Below, piece by piece: positions 33,635-44,499 of a stretch of DNA of 64,000 nucleotides. This DNA comes from Castor canadensis (Eukaryota; Chordata; Mammalia; Rodentia; Castoridae), in NCBI RefSeq assembly GCF_047511655.1, contig NC_133386.1:170025146-170089145 (forward strand). The letters are read 5' to 3'. The notes under the pieces were generated by a model, which saw only the letters and a program-made list of their open reading frames with translations, did not search any database and was not told the DNA's origin. How positions within the stretch are numbered: position 1 is the stretch's first letter; each line of letters begins with the position of its first letter. A program made the position numbers and the translations under genes.

Positions 33635-34262
33635 TTAAACTCAGGGCCTGGCAGTTGCTAGGCAGGCGTGCTACCACTTGAGCCACAGCCTAGCTCTGTG
33701 ATGCAAACTTTTAGCCTTTCAGTTCTTGCTGTTGAATTTGTATCTTAATGTTTTTTAAAATGTGCTGGGCATGTTGGTACACACCTATAATTCTAGCACT
33801 CAGGAGGCTGAGGCAGGGGAGGGAGTGTTCTATGCCAGCTGTGCTTTATAGCAAGACCCTGTCTCAAAAAGAAATCATAAAAACAGAAGAAAACTTTAAT
33901 ATGTTCAAGACTAGAACTCTGTAGTTTTTTGGGGGGAGGGGACAGTACTGGGGTTTGAAGTAGGGCATCCAGCTTGTACACAGGCACTCTACCACTTGAG
34001 CCATACCTCCAGCCCTTTTTGCTGTGGTTATTTTGGAGACAGGGTCTCATTGTTTGACCAGGCTGGCCTGGACCACAAGCCTCCTATTTTAGGCTTCCAA
34101 CTGTCACTGGGTTGATAGGTGTACTTTCTCATGCCCAGGTTTTTCTCACTGAGACAAGATCTTCCAAACATTTTTTTATCTGGGCTAATCTCAAATGGCA
34201 ATCCTCCCAATCTCAGCCTTCCAAGTAGTAAGGATTACAGGCATAAGCAACCAGCACCCAGA
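33635..34262. repeat. SINE cluster: ID, B1, trimeric SINE
   Basis: Antisense ID (33635-33700), + B1 (33763-33876, cacctataattctagcactc) and an antisense trimeric SINE (33925-34262). Confidence 0.85.
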
Positions 34263-34761
34263 CATTCTATAGTAATTTTAAGTATATAATAAAAAACTGA
34301 AGAGATAAGTATATATGTACTCATACATTAGATATTTTATTGTTTCTTTTACTAAGTAAACATAGAGAAGCCATCAAGACTGCAGTGACATGACCTGGAA
34401 GCAGATGTGTGGTGTGGGCCAGGAGACTAGAAACAGGTTCAGATGGTGGGGTGGTGTTAGGTCTCAGAAACACCTAGTAAGCTTTTTAAATGTGTAGTGT
34501 TTAAAGTTCAACACCACTCTTACCAAAGATTCTGGTTTAATAAGTCTAGCAGTCTGGTTTTTGCTCTGGTTCTTGCTCCAATAATTGTAATGTGCAGACC
34601 ACCTTTCAAGAGTCTCACCTGGGGTGTTTTGAGAATGCCTTTAATTGGAAGAAATTATATCTTCAATCTTTCATTTGCTTGTAAGCTCCTGTTATAGAGA
34701 AAAGTGTTATTAAATTTGTCTGGAAGGAAAACTTGACTGTTTCATCTTTTCTCCATCCCAG

Positions 34762-34899
34762 AGTTTGATCCTCCAGCTCCCTTTGTCACACGATTTCTGA
34801 ACACAAGAGCAATGAAGGAAACTTTTAAGAGTTATATGGAGCTGCTTGTTAGCATCGCCCTGGATCCCGACACCATGCAAGCCTTAGAGAAGAGCAATG
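34762..34899 (+). CDS. QSER1: QSER1 exon, C-terminal domain part 1
   Basis: Acceptor ccatcccag ends at 34761 and the donor AGCAATG|gtatat follows 34899. It encodes residues 1489-1533: [20 protein letters not shown], then [20 protein letters not shown] and LEKSN. This begins the folded, helix-rich C-terminal part of the protein. The frame joins the previous exon through a split Glu (G+AG) and the next through a split Asp (G+AT). The upstream intron is about 5.5 kb and contains a young L1 insertion and a DNA-transposon remnant. Confidence 0.95.
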
Positions 34900-35227
34900 G
34901 TATATCTACTAAGTAGAATTCTCTTGGACTTTTTATTATTCTTGTCTGCTGGTTATGTGGTTTGTGTAATATATACCTACAAATTGTCAGTTAAGTTCAT
35001 AATGTCTTAATCTAGAAAACAGTCGTATCTTTCCATGCATTGCTAACCACAAGAAGAACTTTATATTGAATATATTTTCATTGCTTCATGGAAAGAGTAT
35101 ATGTCAATATATTCTGCTTTCCAATAATTAGAAAGATGAACCAGATTGTCTAGTTTAAGATTAAAATTGTTTATTTGCATCTTCAGTAAAATATACATTG
35201 CAGAGGAATTATTTTCTAATCAATTAG

Positions 35228-35575
35228 TATTAAAACAATGTATGGGACTGGGAGCTCAGTGGTAGAGCACTTGCCTAGAATACACAAGACTCTGGGTTGA
35301 ATCTCTAGAACTACAAAACAAACAGAAACAGTCTTTAGCATTTTTGCTATCAGATGGTTTCTCTCTGAATCAAAACTCTTTGTAGCCAGATTCTAGTGCT
35401 TGGGAGGTTGAGATTTGGAGGATTGTAGTTTGAGGCCAACCTGGGCAAATAGTTCACAAGATCTCCTACATAATCAGAGCAAAATGGACTAGAGATGTGG
35501 CTGAAATGGTAGACAGCCTGCTTTGCACGCACAAAGCCCTGAATTCAAACCGCAGTCCTGTAAAAACAAACAAAA
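35228..35575 (+). repeat. ID-like SINE and dimeric SINE
   Basis: ID at 35228-35330 (gggactgggagctcagtggt); composite at 35385-35575, whose B1 half lacks its 5' third (gtgcttgggaggttgagatt ... gaattcaaaccgcagtcctg). Confidence 0.8.
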
Positions 35576-36299
35576 ACTCCTTACATAATAAAATATACAT
35601 CTTTTTGTAGTAGTTATTTTTGTGTGGTTGTATTTTGAAAGATTTTTTTAAATTGCTTTTAGTTTTCTGATTTTTTTATTTTATATATAAGTAAAGGAGG
35701 GAATCTAAAAGACATATTTGAAAATAAATTGCAAATGTTTAAGCTTGTTTTAGTGAGATGTAAATGTAATATTTATTAAAACAGATCAAATCACTACTAG
35801 AATGATAAGATTAGACTAGCAGATGTGTTACAGCAACTTTAGAAAGTTTTCCTTACCAAGGACTTTTTCTTCAAGGAGTTGTGCTTTCCCAGGATACTGT
35901 GCTTGTATTTGTATTCCAAATATGTGAACATTAATTTTATTCAGCTGTGAAGTTTATAACCTAGATCCCAAGGATTATCTATATATTTTCAGAAAGGTCA
36001 TTGAGGGCATCATAAAATATATTACTGTGCTGGTAAATTAATATTCTGATAACCTTAAGAATTTAATGAAGTACCAAAAGTAATGAACTTATACTCAAAG
36101 TACTTTCCTTAAAAGCTTAATTCAGAGAGATAAAAAAGAAAGCAAGAAGTTTCAAGTAGGAGTCTGTCATATTTTTACTTTCCCCTTTTCTAAAATAACT
36201 GTTTGGACTTGTATTTTTTGACACCGAGTTTTGATTATTTTTCTTCCCCTACTTTTTCTTTGCTTCAAATTACAATGAATCAAAAATATTTTGAGTCTG

Positions 36300-36398
36300 C
36301 AGATATACCTCCATGGTTAAAAGTGCTTTTACAAACATGCACAAGACCCCTGGGTTCAATCTCTAGCACTCCCCGCCCCCCCTCCCGAAAAAAAAATA
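36300..36398 (+). repeat. Degraded ID-like SINE with C-run
   Basis: atgcacaagacccctgggtt then ctctagcactccccgcc, followed by a C-rich junction and A tail. Confidence 0.65.
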
Positions 36399-36610
36399 TG
36401 TCTTGGTCCTACTCAGTATTTTATAATGTCAGGCTACTTTGTTTTGTGATAATACTATTGTGCAGATGAGGTAGATGATGTCTGGAGAAATTGGGCGTCT
36501 TGCCCATTGGTTACATTGATGTCTTGTAATATGCAAATATTTTGAAAAAAACTGGGTTTTTAATGAGTTTATGTTGATAATTTATTCTATTAAAAATTAT
36601 GTTATTTCAG

Positions 36611-36708
36611 ATGAGCTACTTTTACCTCATATGAAAAAAATAGATGGCATGCTAAATGATAACCGAAAAAGACTTCTTTTGAATCTTCATTTGGATCAGT
36701 CATTCAAG
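36611..36708 (+). CDS. QSER1: QSER1 exon, C-terminal domain part 2
   Basis: Acceptor gttatttcag ends at 36610 and donor TTCAAG|gtattc follows 36708. It encodes residues 1535-1566: ELLLPHMKKIDGMLNDNRKR then LLLNLHLDQSFK. The composition (Leu/Met/Lys-rich, no Pro after residue 1539) suggests one long amphipathic helix. The exon begins in phase 1 (two bases of Asp) and ends in phase 0. No repeat lies within 200 bases on either side. Confidence 0.94.
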
Positions 36709-37124
36709 GTATTCCTGTAAGATGACTTATTATCACAACTCAGTGGCACACATAGTCCTGAATGTAATAGGAAAGAAAATTTATGAAACTCATTCTTAGC
36801 TTTACAAAATTGTCACCTAACAAAAATTTGTTTTGTGTTCATTATGAGTCATTTTAGTTTACCTTTTTAGTGTTAATCATTTCCTTTTTCTCTGTTTTAG
36901 TTTCTGGGCATTTACATTTATCTAACAATCTTTCTATTAGAAATTTCCACATATTTTCTATAAATATTGCCTTTTAACCATCACATTCAAATCTTGCTTT
37001 TTTTTCTTCAAGATTTAAAAATTTTTCACTTATAATTAAAATTAGCCTTTTTTAGCATTTTATCAAAATGTCCTTTATTTTATTTACCTAATACCTGAGG
37101 AAAATTTGATTTTCATATGTTAGA

Positions 37125-37128
37125 AAAC

Positions 37129-37164
<36 letters not shown>

Positions 37165-37166
37165 AT
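37125..37166. repeat. TA/TG microsatellite
   Basis: (AT)9 followed by (GT)11, in intronic AT-rich sequence. Confidence 0.95.
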
Positions 37167-37501
37167 AAATAATTATTTCTGTTTTTTCTTGGCAGTATAA
37201 GTTGATTTTGGTGTTTTCAGAAATACAGAACCAAAAGATAATCTAAGCTCAGAATATTCCTCATAGAACTAGTCAAAAGTATTTTCCAGATTTTCTTATT
37301 CAGAGTGTAAGATCATCACATCTGGATTTGATATTCTCTTTCTTGGTGGAACTTTTTTAAATTGATGTATCAGTATTACACATTTGTGTCTCTTTGTCAT
37401 ATCCCTATTTTGTGAACTCTACATGAAAGTCACTATTTATTTCATTTTAACTTGGTGAAAATTGAGGCTCTGAGATTGAATTTGAAGTTAATTAACACTT
37501 A

Positions 37502-37815
37502 GCCAGGCATAGTGGCTCACTCCTATAGTCCTAGCCCTTTGGGAGGTAAAGGTTGGAAGGGTTGCTGTTTGAGACAAGCCTGGTCAAAGTCTCCCAAGAT
37601 CCCATCTCAACCAACAAGGCTGGTTGTGATGTTACATGTCTGTCATGCCTGCTATGTTGGAAACAAACAGGATTAAGGTCCAGGCCTGCTTGCGCATGTA
37701 AATGCAAGACCCTATTCCAAAAAATAACTAAAGCAAAAAGTGCTAGGGGTGTAGCTCAAGTGGAAAAGTGCCTGTCAGCAAGTGTGAGGCACTGAGTTCA
37801 ACCCCTTGAATAGTC
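37502..37815 (+). repeat. Trimeric SINE
   Basis: Two B1-like units (agccaggcatagtggctcac; gttgtgatgttacatgtctg) then an ID unit (ggggtgtagctcaagtggaa). Confidence 0.8.
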
Positions 37816-38039
37816 AACAAAAATAAATTGACACTAAACTGTACTGTTCGTTATGTATTCTTTACTGGCATTCATTTGCATATGCTAGTGAAATGCCCAG
37901 TACTCCTGGCTCCTAGTCTAGTGTTTTCTACTTAACTGCTGTCTTCAAATGTTCTTTTGGGAAATACTAAGTTGTCTGGAGACAAGGGAATTTTCTTAGA
38001 TATAGGTTTTCTAAAGACATACTAAATGCTAAAAATTAC

Positions 38040-38430
38040 AGCCAGGCAATGGCATACACCTGTTATCCTAGTACTCAGGAGGCTGAGGCAAGAGGATTGA
38101 CAGTTCATGGCCAGTGTGTGTGCTCATGCACACATACCAGTTTTGTCTGGGAATATAACTCAGTAGTAAAACGCTTGCCTAGTATGTGTAAAGATCTGGG
38201 TTCTATTCCAAGCACCACACACACACGCAAAACCTAGTTTTGTTTGATTATTTTAGAAATGTCACCAATTCTCTAGTAGCTCACAGTAAAATAAAGACTG
38301 CTGGAATCTTGTGTACAACTGAAATACAGGGTCTTGCTGTGTAACCCAGGCTGGCCTTGGATTTGCAATCCTTCTGCCTCAGCTTCCTGAATTTTGAGAT
38401 TACAGGCATGCACCATCATGCCTAGCCATA
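38040..38430. repeat. B1/ID composite (+) and B1-like SINE (-)
   Basis: + composite 38040-38232 with a CA-rich end (ggcatacacctgttatccta ... ttctattccaagcaccacac); antisense B1 at 38325-38430 (taacccaggctggccttgga). Confidence 0.8.
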
Positions 38431-38642
38431 TTCCTGTTTTCACAGAAAAAGAAACAAAATTTTTAATTTTGTGAAGTTATTCTGACGTTTCGTATAACAA
38501 TTTGTATTTCAAAGCCAAATTGCACAGTATTAAAAGTTAGAATGATTTGAAGTAAAATAGATTAGGAAACATGTTCTCTTCCATAGAAATAATAGCAGCA
38601 TCTGTCATGATGACTGTGGAGATTTTAGGAGTGAGTACTGAA

Positions 38643-38975
38643 GCTTTTTTTTTTTTTTCTTTTTGTGGTATTATGATTTGAACTCAGGATCTCAAGCTTG
38701 ATAGGCAGGCACTTGAACTGTGCCCCTGGCCCTTTTTGCTGTAGTTACTTTTTGGATAGGGCCTCATATCTTTGCCTGGTTGTGGACTCAGACTGACATC
38801 CTCCTGTCTCCATACCTGGAATTATAAGCATGTCCCACCACACCCAGCTTACTGGTTGAGATGGGGTATTGATAACTATTTTTCCTCAGCTGGCCTTGAA
38901 TTTTGATCCTCCCAATCTGTGCTTCCTGAGTAGCTGGGATTACAGAAGTGCACTGTACCACTGTACCTGACCCCC
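38643..38975 (-). repeat. Trimeric SINE
   Basis: Starts with a T-run. Antisense ID (tgatttgaactcaggatctc) then two B1-like units (cctggaattataagcatgtc; gagtagctgggattacagaa). Confidence 0.85.
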
Positions 38976-40109
38976 AGTACTGAAGGTTCCTGAAGTTAGT
39001 GATGTTGTATCTCCCTCAGAAATCCATGTATTTCAGATCTTCAGTATCTTGTGCTCACTGGAAAGACTTCATTTATCTCCTTTCATCTCCACTGAGCTAG
39101 TGTCCATGGTTTCCAAATTTAGAATCCATTTTTGGTCTTTACATACTACTTGTAATTCTCAATTCTAGATCCAGAATTATTTAAGCGGAACATATTTTAA
39201 ATGCAGAGCACCAGAGTATGTGATGAAAGCAAATAATCTGAGAAGGAACGAAGCTAGAAATCGATGGTAGCTCACCTTTGGTAGGAAATGCCAAAACACA
39301 CTTAGTTCCTTACAGCACTTAAACTAAGGCTTTTAAGTTACCTGCTTTAAAAATGTAGTTTTAGGGCCACAATTCTAGTATTTAGAAACCAAGTTTGTTA
39401 GAAATGGCCTTTGAAGTTTACAACAGTTAACAGTTGAGCTTTTCAAACATGGACAGCTTCCTGAATCAGAAAGAAAATGGGAGGACTTTAACTTTTTTAG
39501 TATCAGAATAAGAAATGATGCTGGCAGCTCAATGTAATTTTATGAAAGTGTGATCAAAGCAGCTGAATTTAGTTACAAGTGTCACTCAGTTACTGTTTGG
39601 AGCCTTTCATGTCAGGATGGCTTGCCAAGTAAGAAAGGGCATGAATATGCCAGTGGCTTTTAGAGAATTGGCTAGAATTGGTTCTGCCACATGGCCACCA
39701 TATTATCAGTGGTCAGAAAACTCACCATGCTCTGTTTGAGGGTCTTAATGTCACAAGTACTTTTTTGTAAAATCGTAAGAAGCAAGAAGAGGGAAGCATT
39801 GAAGCCAGAGAAACATTACAGTACTTCTTGTTGTCCTTGTCCTTATCTTCACTTAGGAACAGATGACTTCTTTATAGCAGGTTTGGCTTCATTTCAGGGT
39901 ATGAACTATGGTTTAAGTGGTAAACTTTGAAGAAACATACATGTCCCTCTTGAAGCCAGAGAGGCATTACTAGAAAGAACTCAGGAGTTTTTTTATTATA
40001 GCATGCTGTTATTTAAACAGGTCACATGGGTGGCCCACATTCAAAGGGAAATAGATTCCACATCTGATGGGAGAGGGTGTAAAGAATTTGTGATCATGTC
40101 TACCCTCCC

Positions 40110-40175
40110 TGTGTGTGTGTGTGTGTGTACACATCCTTAATAAATCCCATCAGTAAGCACACATGTGTGTGTGTA
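40110..40175. repeat. Short TG runs
   Basis: (GT)9 near 40112-40129 and (GT)5 near 40164-40174, 70-130 bases before a QSER1 splice acceptor. Confidence 0.8.
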
Positions 40176-40244
40176 TAAATTTTGGCTAGCTGGAAGTTTA
40201 GGTTAGTTTTCTGATGTCATTTATTTTGCTTCATTGTTTTAAAG

Positions 40245-40397
40245 AATGCTTTGGAAAGTTTTCCTGAACTAACAATAATTACTCGAGACTCTAAAACAAA
40301 AAATGGAGGATCTGCTATTTCTAAAATCAAAATGAATGGCAAAGCTTATAATAAGAAAACTCTAAGGACTTCTAAATCAATCACTAAATCTGCACAG
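40245..40397 (+). CDS. QSER1: QSER1 exon, C-terminal domain part 3
   Basis: Acceptor gttttaaag ends at 40244 and donor GCACAG|gtaagt follows 40397. The exon is 153 bp, phase 0 on both sides, and encodes residues 1567-1617: NALESFPELTIITRDSKTKN, a Gly/Ser turn, then a Lys-rich stretch (KIKMNGKAYNKKTLRTSKS) that forms a basic surface or loop. The acceptor has AAAG rather than CAG immediately before the exon, a weaker but valid sequence preceded by a T-rich tract. The exon is in-frame skippable. Confidence 0.93.
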
Positions 40398-40929
40398 GTA
40401 AGTAAATATTGATTAATTGAAGTATAAATTTTCCATTGAAACAAATATTTTCCTATGTTGTCATTAAGTATGAAGGTTTTTGGGTAGGAATAAGCAGTTC
40501 TGGCCTGTTGACCAGGACGTGGTATTACTTTTCTCCTGTGCCAAGCACAGTATCTGGCATATAAAAATTGCTCACAGAAATAAGGAAGAAATTATTCCAT
40601 GGACAGCTTTGTAATTGACAAGCAAAATTATATTTATCATGTACACATTTTGAAGAATATATAAATGATGGAATAGCTAGCGTGAGCTACCTCACATGTT
40701 CATTACCTGTTTATCATTTTGTTGTTGGATACACTTTTACAGATAATAAGCATGCATACATTCTAAGATTCAATATTTGATTTCATATCTGCAAAATCAT
40801 TAAAATGGTATTTGTTCATCTTTAAATATACTATAAATTGTTATAACCTACCAGAAAAATTTAACAGCATAACAATACCACATCGAAAATCTATTTTATA
40901 CAAACACATTCACAAATGCATAAAAATGT

Positions 40930-41145
40930 GTGCCTTGCTTGGCATGGTGGCACCTGCCTATAATTTGAGTCACTTGGGAGGCCAAGGCAGAAGAATCCTA
41001 AATTTGAGGCCAGTCTGGGCAAAACGGTAGTGAGATTGCTTTAAAAGCAAGGAGAGCTGAGGGTGTAGCTCAACTAGTGTAGTAACTTGACTAGCATGCG
41101 CAACGGCCTGGGTTCAGTCTGCATAACTACAAAAAAGAGAGAGAA
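40930..41145 (+). repeat. B1-like plus ID-like SINE
   Basis: tgcttggcatggtggcacct ... ggtagtgagattgctttaa; then gagggtgtagctcaactagt ... gttcagtctgcataactac and a GA-rich tail. Confidence 0.8.
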
Positions 41146-41344
41146 AGAAAGAAGTTTGCTTGGCAGTCATTTATGTACCACCAGTGTGAAGTCAAATAAA
41201 GAAAGAACTACAAAGACAATGTAATACTGGTTACTTTTTTAAAAGAAGAGATATAGATGCATTCATTCTCAAAAAGTGCTATGTCAGGTATAATTCTAAG
41301 AACTAGGAATACAACAGTGAAAACTAGTCAAAACCCATGCCCTC

Positions 41345-41682
41345 AAGGGCTGACAGAGTGGATCAAGTCATAGAGCAAGTGTGAAACCCTGAGTTCAAAC
41401 CTCAGTACCACCAAACAAATACAAAATTCCATGCTCTTATATAACTTGTATGTGGTTGTAGGTAAGGATAGATATATATATCATAAAAGGAAAGATAGCC
41501 AAGTTGTAGTTAGGTTAAAAAATAACTTGTGGAGGGGCAAATTACAGGACAATATGCATAGATGATTCTGTTTTCATTTTAAATTAGTGTTACTAGGGCT
41601 TGGTGGGTGGTTCAAGGGGTAGAGTGCCTGCCTAGCAACCACAAGACTCTGAGTTCGAACCCCAGAACTACAAAAAAGAAAA
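41345..41682 (+). repeat. Two ID-like SINEs
   Basis: Units at 41345-41425 (internally shortened) and 41595-41682 (gagttcgaaccccagaacta). Confidence 0.8.
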
Positions 41683-41857
41683 GTTTTATTAATATATGTA
41701 CTATACCCAGGGGAAAGCATGCAAGAATATATAACATGCTATTAGCCTCATTTATCTCTGAAGTGAAAGATTATAGAAAGCTTTTACTTTAAGTCATCAT
41801 GTGTTTTCTGGTTAATTTTTCCAAATAGTGCATATTTATGGTCAAGAAAAAAAAATG

Positions 41858-42160
41858 ATTTTTTTGTTGTTGTTGTTGAGCTGGGGGTTGAACCCAGGGC
41901 CTTGTGCATGCTTGTGCATGTTAGGCGCACACTCTACCACAGAGCCATCTCCTCAGTTCCAAAAAAAATGATTTAAAATATAATTTAAGCTCTTATTTTG
42001 AATAAACTTCTGTGCATATTAATACAACCTAAGACCTAACCATGTAGGTCATTATCAAGATTGCCATAAGAGGTTTTTGGCTTTTTTCTGGCTGCACTGG
42101 GGTTTGAACTCAGGGCCTCACAGGCACTCTTAGCACTTGGGCCACTCCACAAGACCATTC
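41858..42160 (-). repeat. Two antisense ID-like SINEs
   Basis: Units at 41858-41962 (gagctgggggttgaacccag; contains a local tgcatgcttg duplication) and 42078-42160 (ctgcactggggtttgaactc). Confidence 0.8.
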
Positions 42161-42247
42161 CTGAGAATTTTAATCTAGTATTTCCCCAGAAGTATTCTTA
42201 GCTTGATGTTTCAGGGAAAATATCTATAAATGTTTTTCTTTTTATAG

Positions 42248-42343
42248 GAGTTTGCTGTTGATCCAGAGAAAATACAGTTGTATTCTTTGTATCATTCACT
42301 CCATCATTATAAATACCATGTTTATCTGATATGTAAGGATGAG
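42248..42343 (+). CDS. QSER1: QSER1 exon, C-terminal domain part 4
   Basis: Acceptor tttttataggag: AG at 42246-42247, then GAG TTT GCT. The donor GATGAG|gtaatt follows 42343. It encodes residues 1618-1649, EFAVDPEKIQLYSLYHSLHH then YKYHVYLICKDE. The Tyr/His-rich run (LYHSLHHYKYHVYL) is distinctive of QSER1/PRR12 C termini. The exon has 32 whole codons, phase 0 on both sides. Confidence 0.94.
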
Positions 42344-43387
42344 GTAATTTCTTTTTCTTTTATTTAAAAAAGGGACGTTTGTTTTTCTGAAGTTTGAAGA
42401 GACTCTAGTTAAGTATGTTAAATGTCATAGTATTTGTGACTGCTTTAAAATGAATTGTAAAATGTGTACTTTGCTTGTATTCTGTATTGACTAGATTTGA
42501 GTTTCTGTGCTGTTTTGTGCTCAAATTTTTCAGAGCCTTACCACCTCTTGAGCTATAACTGTAACTGGCGATGTTTTTAAACTGTTAGTGCTTGCTTTAC
42601 ATTACCAAGGTCAATGGTGCTTTATTGCATTTTGTTGTTTCATTGTCTAGAATGATCTGCTTTAATTCATTTCGGTCACTGGCTTGATATCTTCCTGCCT
42701 CCCTTATCACTAAAATGACCTTATCCCAGGGAAATGGGGTTTTGTACCTTGGGATAAAAAATGAAATCTACATTTTAATTGCAACTTAATTAAAGTATTA
42801 CTACAACTTAGTTAAATATTATAAACTTTTAGTTACACAGATTATTTATCACAATAGGAGCACCTTATATGTGGGATATAAGGATTAATTCCTCAAGAGT
42901 AAACTGTTGTTACTACTACCTATTTGACCAGCACTAACAGTTTTTTTAGTTATAAGAGGTTAAGTTAGCCCAGGTTTTTCTTGAATGTGTTAGACAATAG
43001 TCTGAGATGGAAAGATGTTCACAAATCTAACTTTTCTAGCAAAGAAGAATGCGAAGATGATGATGCCAACTATGTTGGTGTTTTACAGTGCTCCGAGATG
43101 CAGTGTTAACATCTGTATTTGTCATTTAGTTTTAACACACAGGAAAGAGTTTAGAAAGTTTAAGGCACTTGTTCTAGCTTTCCTAGAACAAGGGGATGAG
43201 AACAGGAGTAGACCTTACCCAGATTCATCTGAAATAATTATGGGTGGGAATAAGGGGGGAAAAAGTCTGTATATGTAGTTTGAATTAATAAATCCTTTCA
43301 ATCAAGATCAAGAAAAAGTAAGGCCTTGTGAAGGCTTAAGTATAAAGTGATATGTATAAACTAATGTGACAATTTTCTTTATTTTAG
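42344..43387 (+). other. QSER1: QSER1 last intron, 1.04 kb, repeat-free
   Basis: Bounded by gtaatt and tttag. No SINE, L1 or LTR is visible. The open frame at 43,015-43,278 lies wholly inside the intron and has no family resemblance, so I do not call it a gene. Confidence 0.85.
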
Positions 43388-43528
43388 ATTTCTTCTGTGC
43401 AGAAAAAAAATGAAGATTTAGGACAGGAGGAAATTGTTCAACTTTGTATGAAAAATGTAAAATGGGTGGAGGACCTATTTGAAAAATTTGGAGAACTTCT
43501 AAATCACGTACAGCAGAAATGTTCCTAA
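43388..43528 (+). CDS. QSER1: QSER1 last coding exon and stop codon
   Basis: Acceptor tattttag ends at 43387. The exon reads 46 codons (residues 1650-1695) and stops at TAA 43526-43528. The peptide ISSVQKKNEDLGQEEIVQLC, then MKNVKWVEDLFEKFGELLNH and VQQKCS, looks like a charged coiled helix and ends in Cys-Ser as in known orthologues. Downstream sequence is AT-rich and free of recognisable SINEs for more than 4 kb, consistent with a continuous 3' UTR in the same exon. Confidence 0.95.
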   Translation: MSSVQKKNEDLGQEEIVQLCMKNVKWVEDLFEKFGELLNHVQQKCS

Positions 43529-44493
43529 CATGTACACAAAAATTCCCCTTTTTTATAGCACTAATGAAATGGCAGAGGGGGTGGTCACAGATAATCAATC
43601 ACATGTCTCCTGCAGGAATGCCCACTTCCAGCAAACACTTTCACAAGTACCTCTGCTAAGGAGAGTGGTGCTACCATGACATCAGTCCTTAGAAACTTAA
43701 TCCCACCACATTTTTATTCTGATGAATGATTTTTCTATTTCATAAACCATTGGGTAACTGAGTTTTATTTTCAGAAATGTTTTTTGACAAATGATGAAGC
43801 ATGCACTAATATAATCTTTATTGCTAGAGTAATAACACTTAAATAACTTGATTTTTTTTTTTTTTTTTCTGATTCTGGCTAAATGTCAGAATGAAAGAGG
43901 TGGCAGAAAGCATACATTTGTATTCGTGTCTGGCCACAAAACCGAAAGTATTGTACATTATGTAAACAGATCTGAGATGATGTGACATCCTGTATGAGAA
44001 TATCATCAGTTTAAAACATAAAGTTCAGAAACTGCATTCTGCTTTACGGACTCCTTCTAACATGTTCAGGAAACTGGATGTGGAATTGGTGCAATTCTAT
44101 GACTGCTTTTTGTGTCAAATTATATTGTGATGAAAAAAACAGTGACATACTATTTTCCCTATCTCAAAGAAAAGTATTTTCCTTTATACTGTGTTTTTTC
44201 CTTTGGGAAAATTTCAATTGTACATTTTATTTTACTAATAGTTGTATTTTTCATAAGGAAAATGTTGCGGTTATAATTTTGTCCTCTGTATCTGTGATAT
44301 ACTTCATTGTTTTCAGTAAATCCTGTTTAGTCTTATGTTGAATTTTATTGTGAATTCTATCTTAAGGTAACCATTTTTGTTCATAGAGATTTGCTCCAGT
44401 GTTATCCAGAACATGCATTCAGTGCTAGAATTATTGGTTTAGCTTTATAAATGGGGCTGTGTTAGACACTGCATGGCAATTTTGTAATTATAA

Positions 44494-44499
44494 AATAAA
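44494..44499 (+). terminator. Candidate proximal poly(A) signal AATAAA
   Basis: Canonical hexamer in the QSER1 3' region, 966 bases after the stop codon and followed by a T-rich run. A second AATAAA sits 79 bases later (44573-44578), so the pair may mark a short-UTR isoform. Without transcript ends this is only a candidate. Confidence 0.4.

Larger units (their letters stand above)
29268..34761 (+). other. QSER1: QSER1 intron, 5.5 kb
   Basis: Bounded by gtgagt and cccag. Contents in order: unique sequence (29,270-29,690), dimeric SINE, a DNA-transposon-like remnant (30,212-30,440), a young 5'-truncated L1 (30,819-31,598), unique AT-rich sequence, L1-like antisense fragments (about 32,085-32,945), a polypyrimidine tract (33,049-33,270), then ID, B1 and trimeric SINEs to 34,262. 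Confidence 0.9.
34900..36610 (+). other. QSER1: QSER1 intron, 1.7 kb
   Basis: Bounded by gtatat and tttcag. Contains an ID-like SINE (35228-35330), a dimeric SINE (35385-35575) and a degraded ID tail with a C-rich run (about 36300-36398). Otherwise unique AT-rich sequence. Confidence 0.9.
36709..40244 (+). other. QSER1: QSER1 intron, 3.5 kb
   Basis: Bounded by gtattc and taaag. It holds a TA/TG microsatellite (37125-37166), a + trimeric SINE (37502-37815), a B1/ID composite (38040-38232), an antisense B1 (38325-38428), an antisense trimeric SINE (38643-38975) and TG runs near 40,110-40,175. The 1.1-kb stretch 38,990-40,100 has no repeat that I recognise and no coding evidence. Confidence 0.9.
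40398..42247 (+). other. QSER1: QSER1 intron, 1.85 kb
   Basis: Bounded by gtaagt and tatag. Contains five SINE units: a B1-like plus an ID (40930-41145), ID at 41345-41425, ID at 41595-41682 (all +), and two antisense IDs (41858-41962, 42078-42160). Confidence 0.9.

Noticed and set aside
43015-43278. 88-codon open frame on +
   Set aside because: Inside the last QSER1 intron, with no recognisable family and no splice sites making it an alternative exon.
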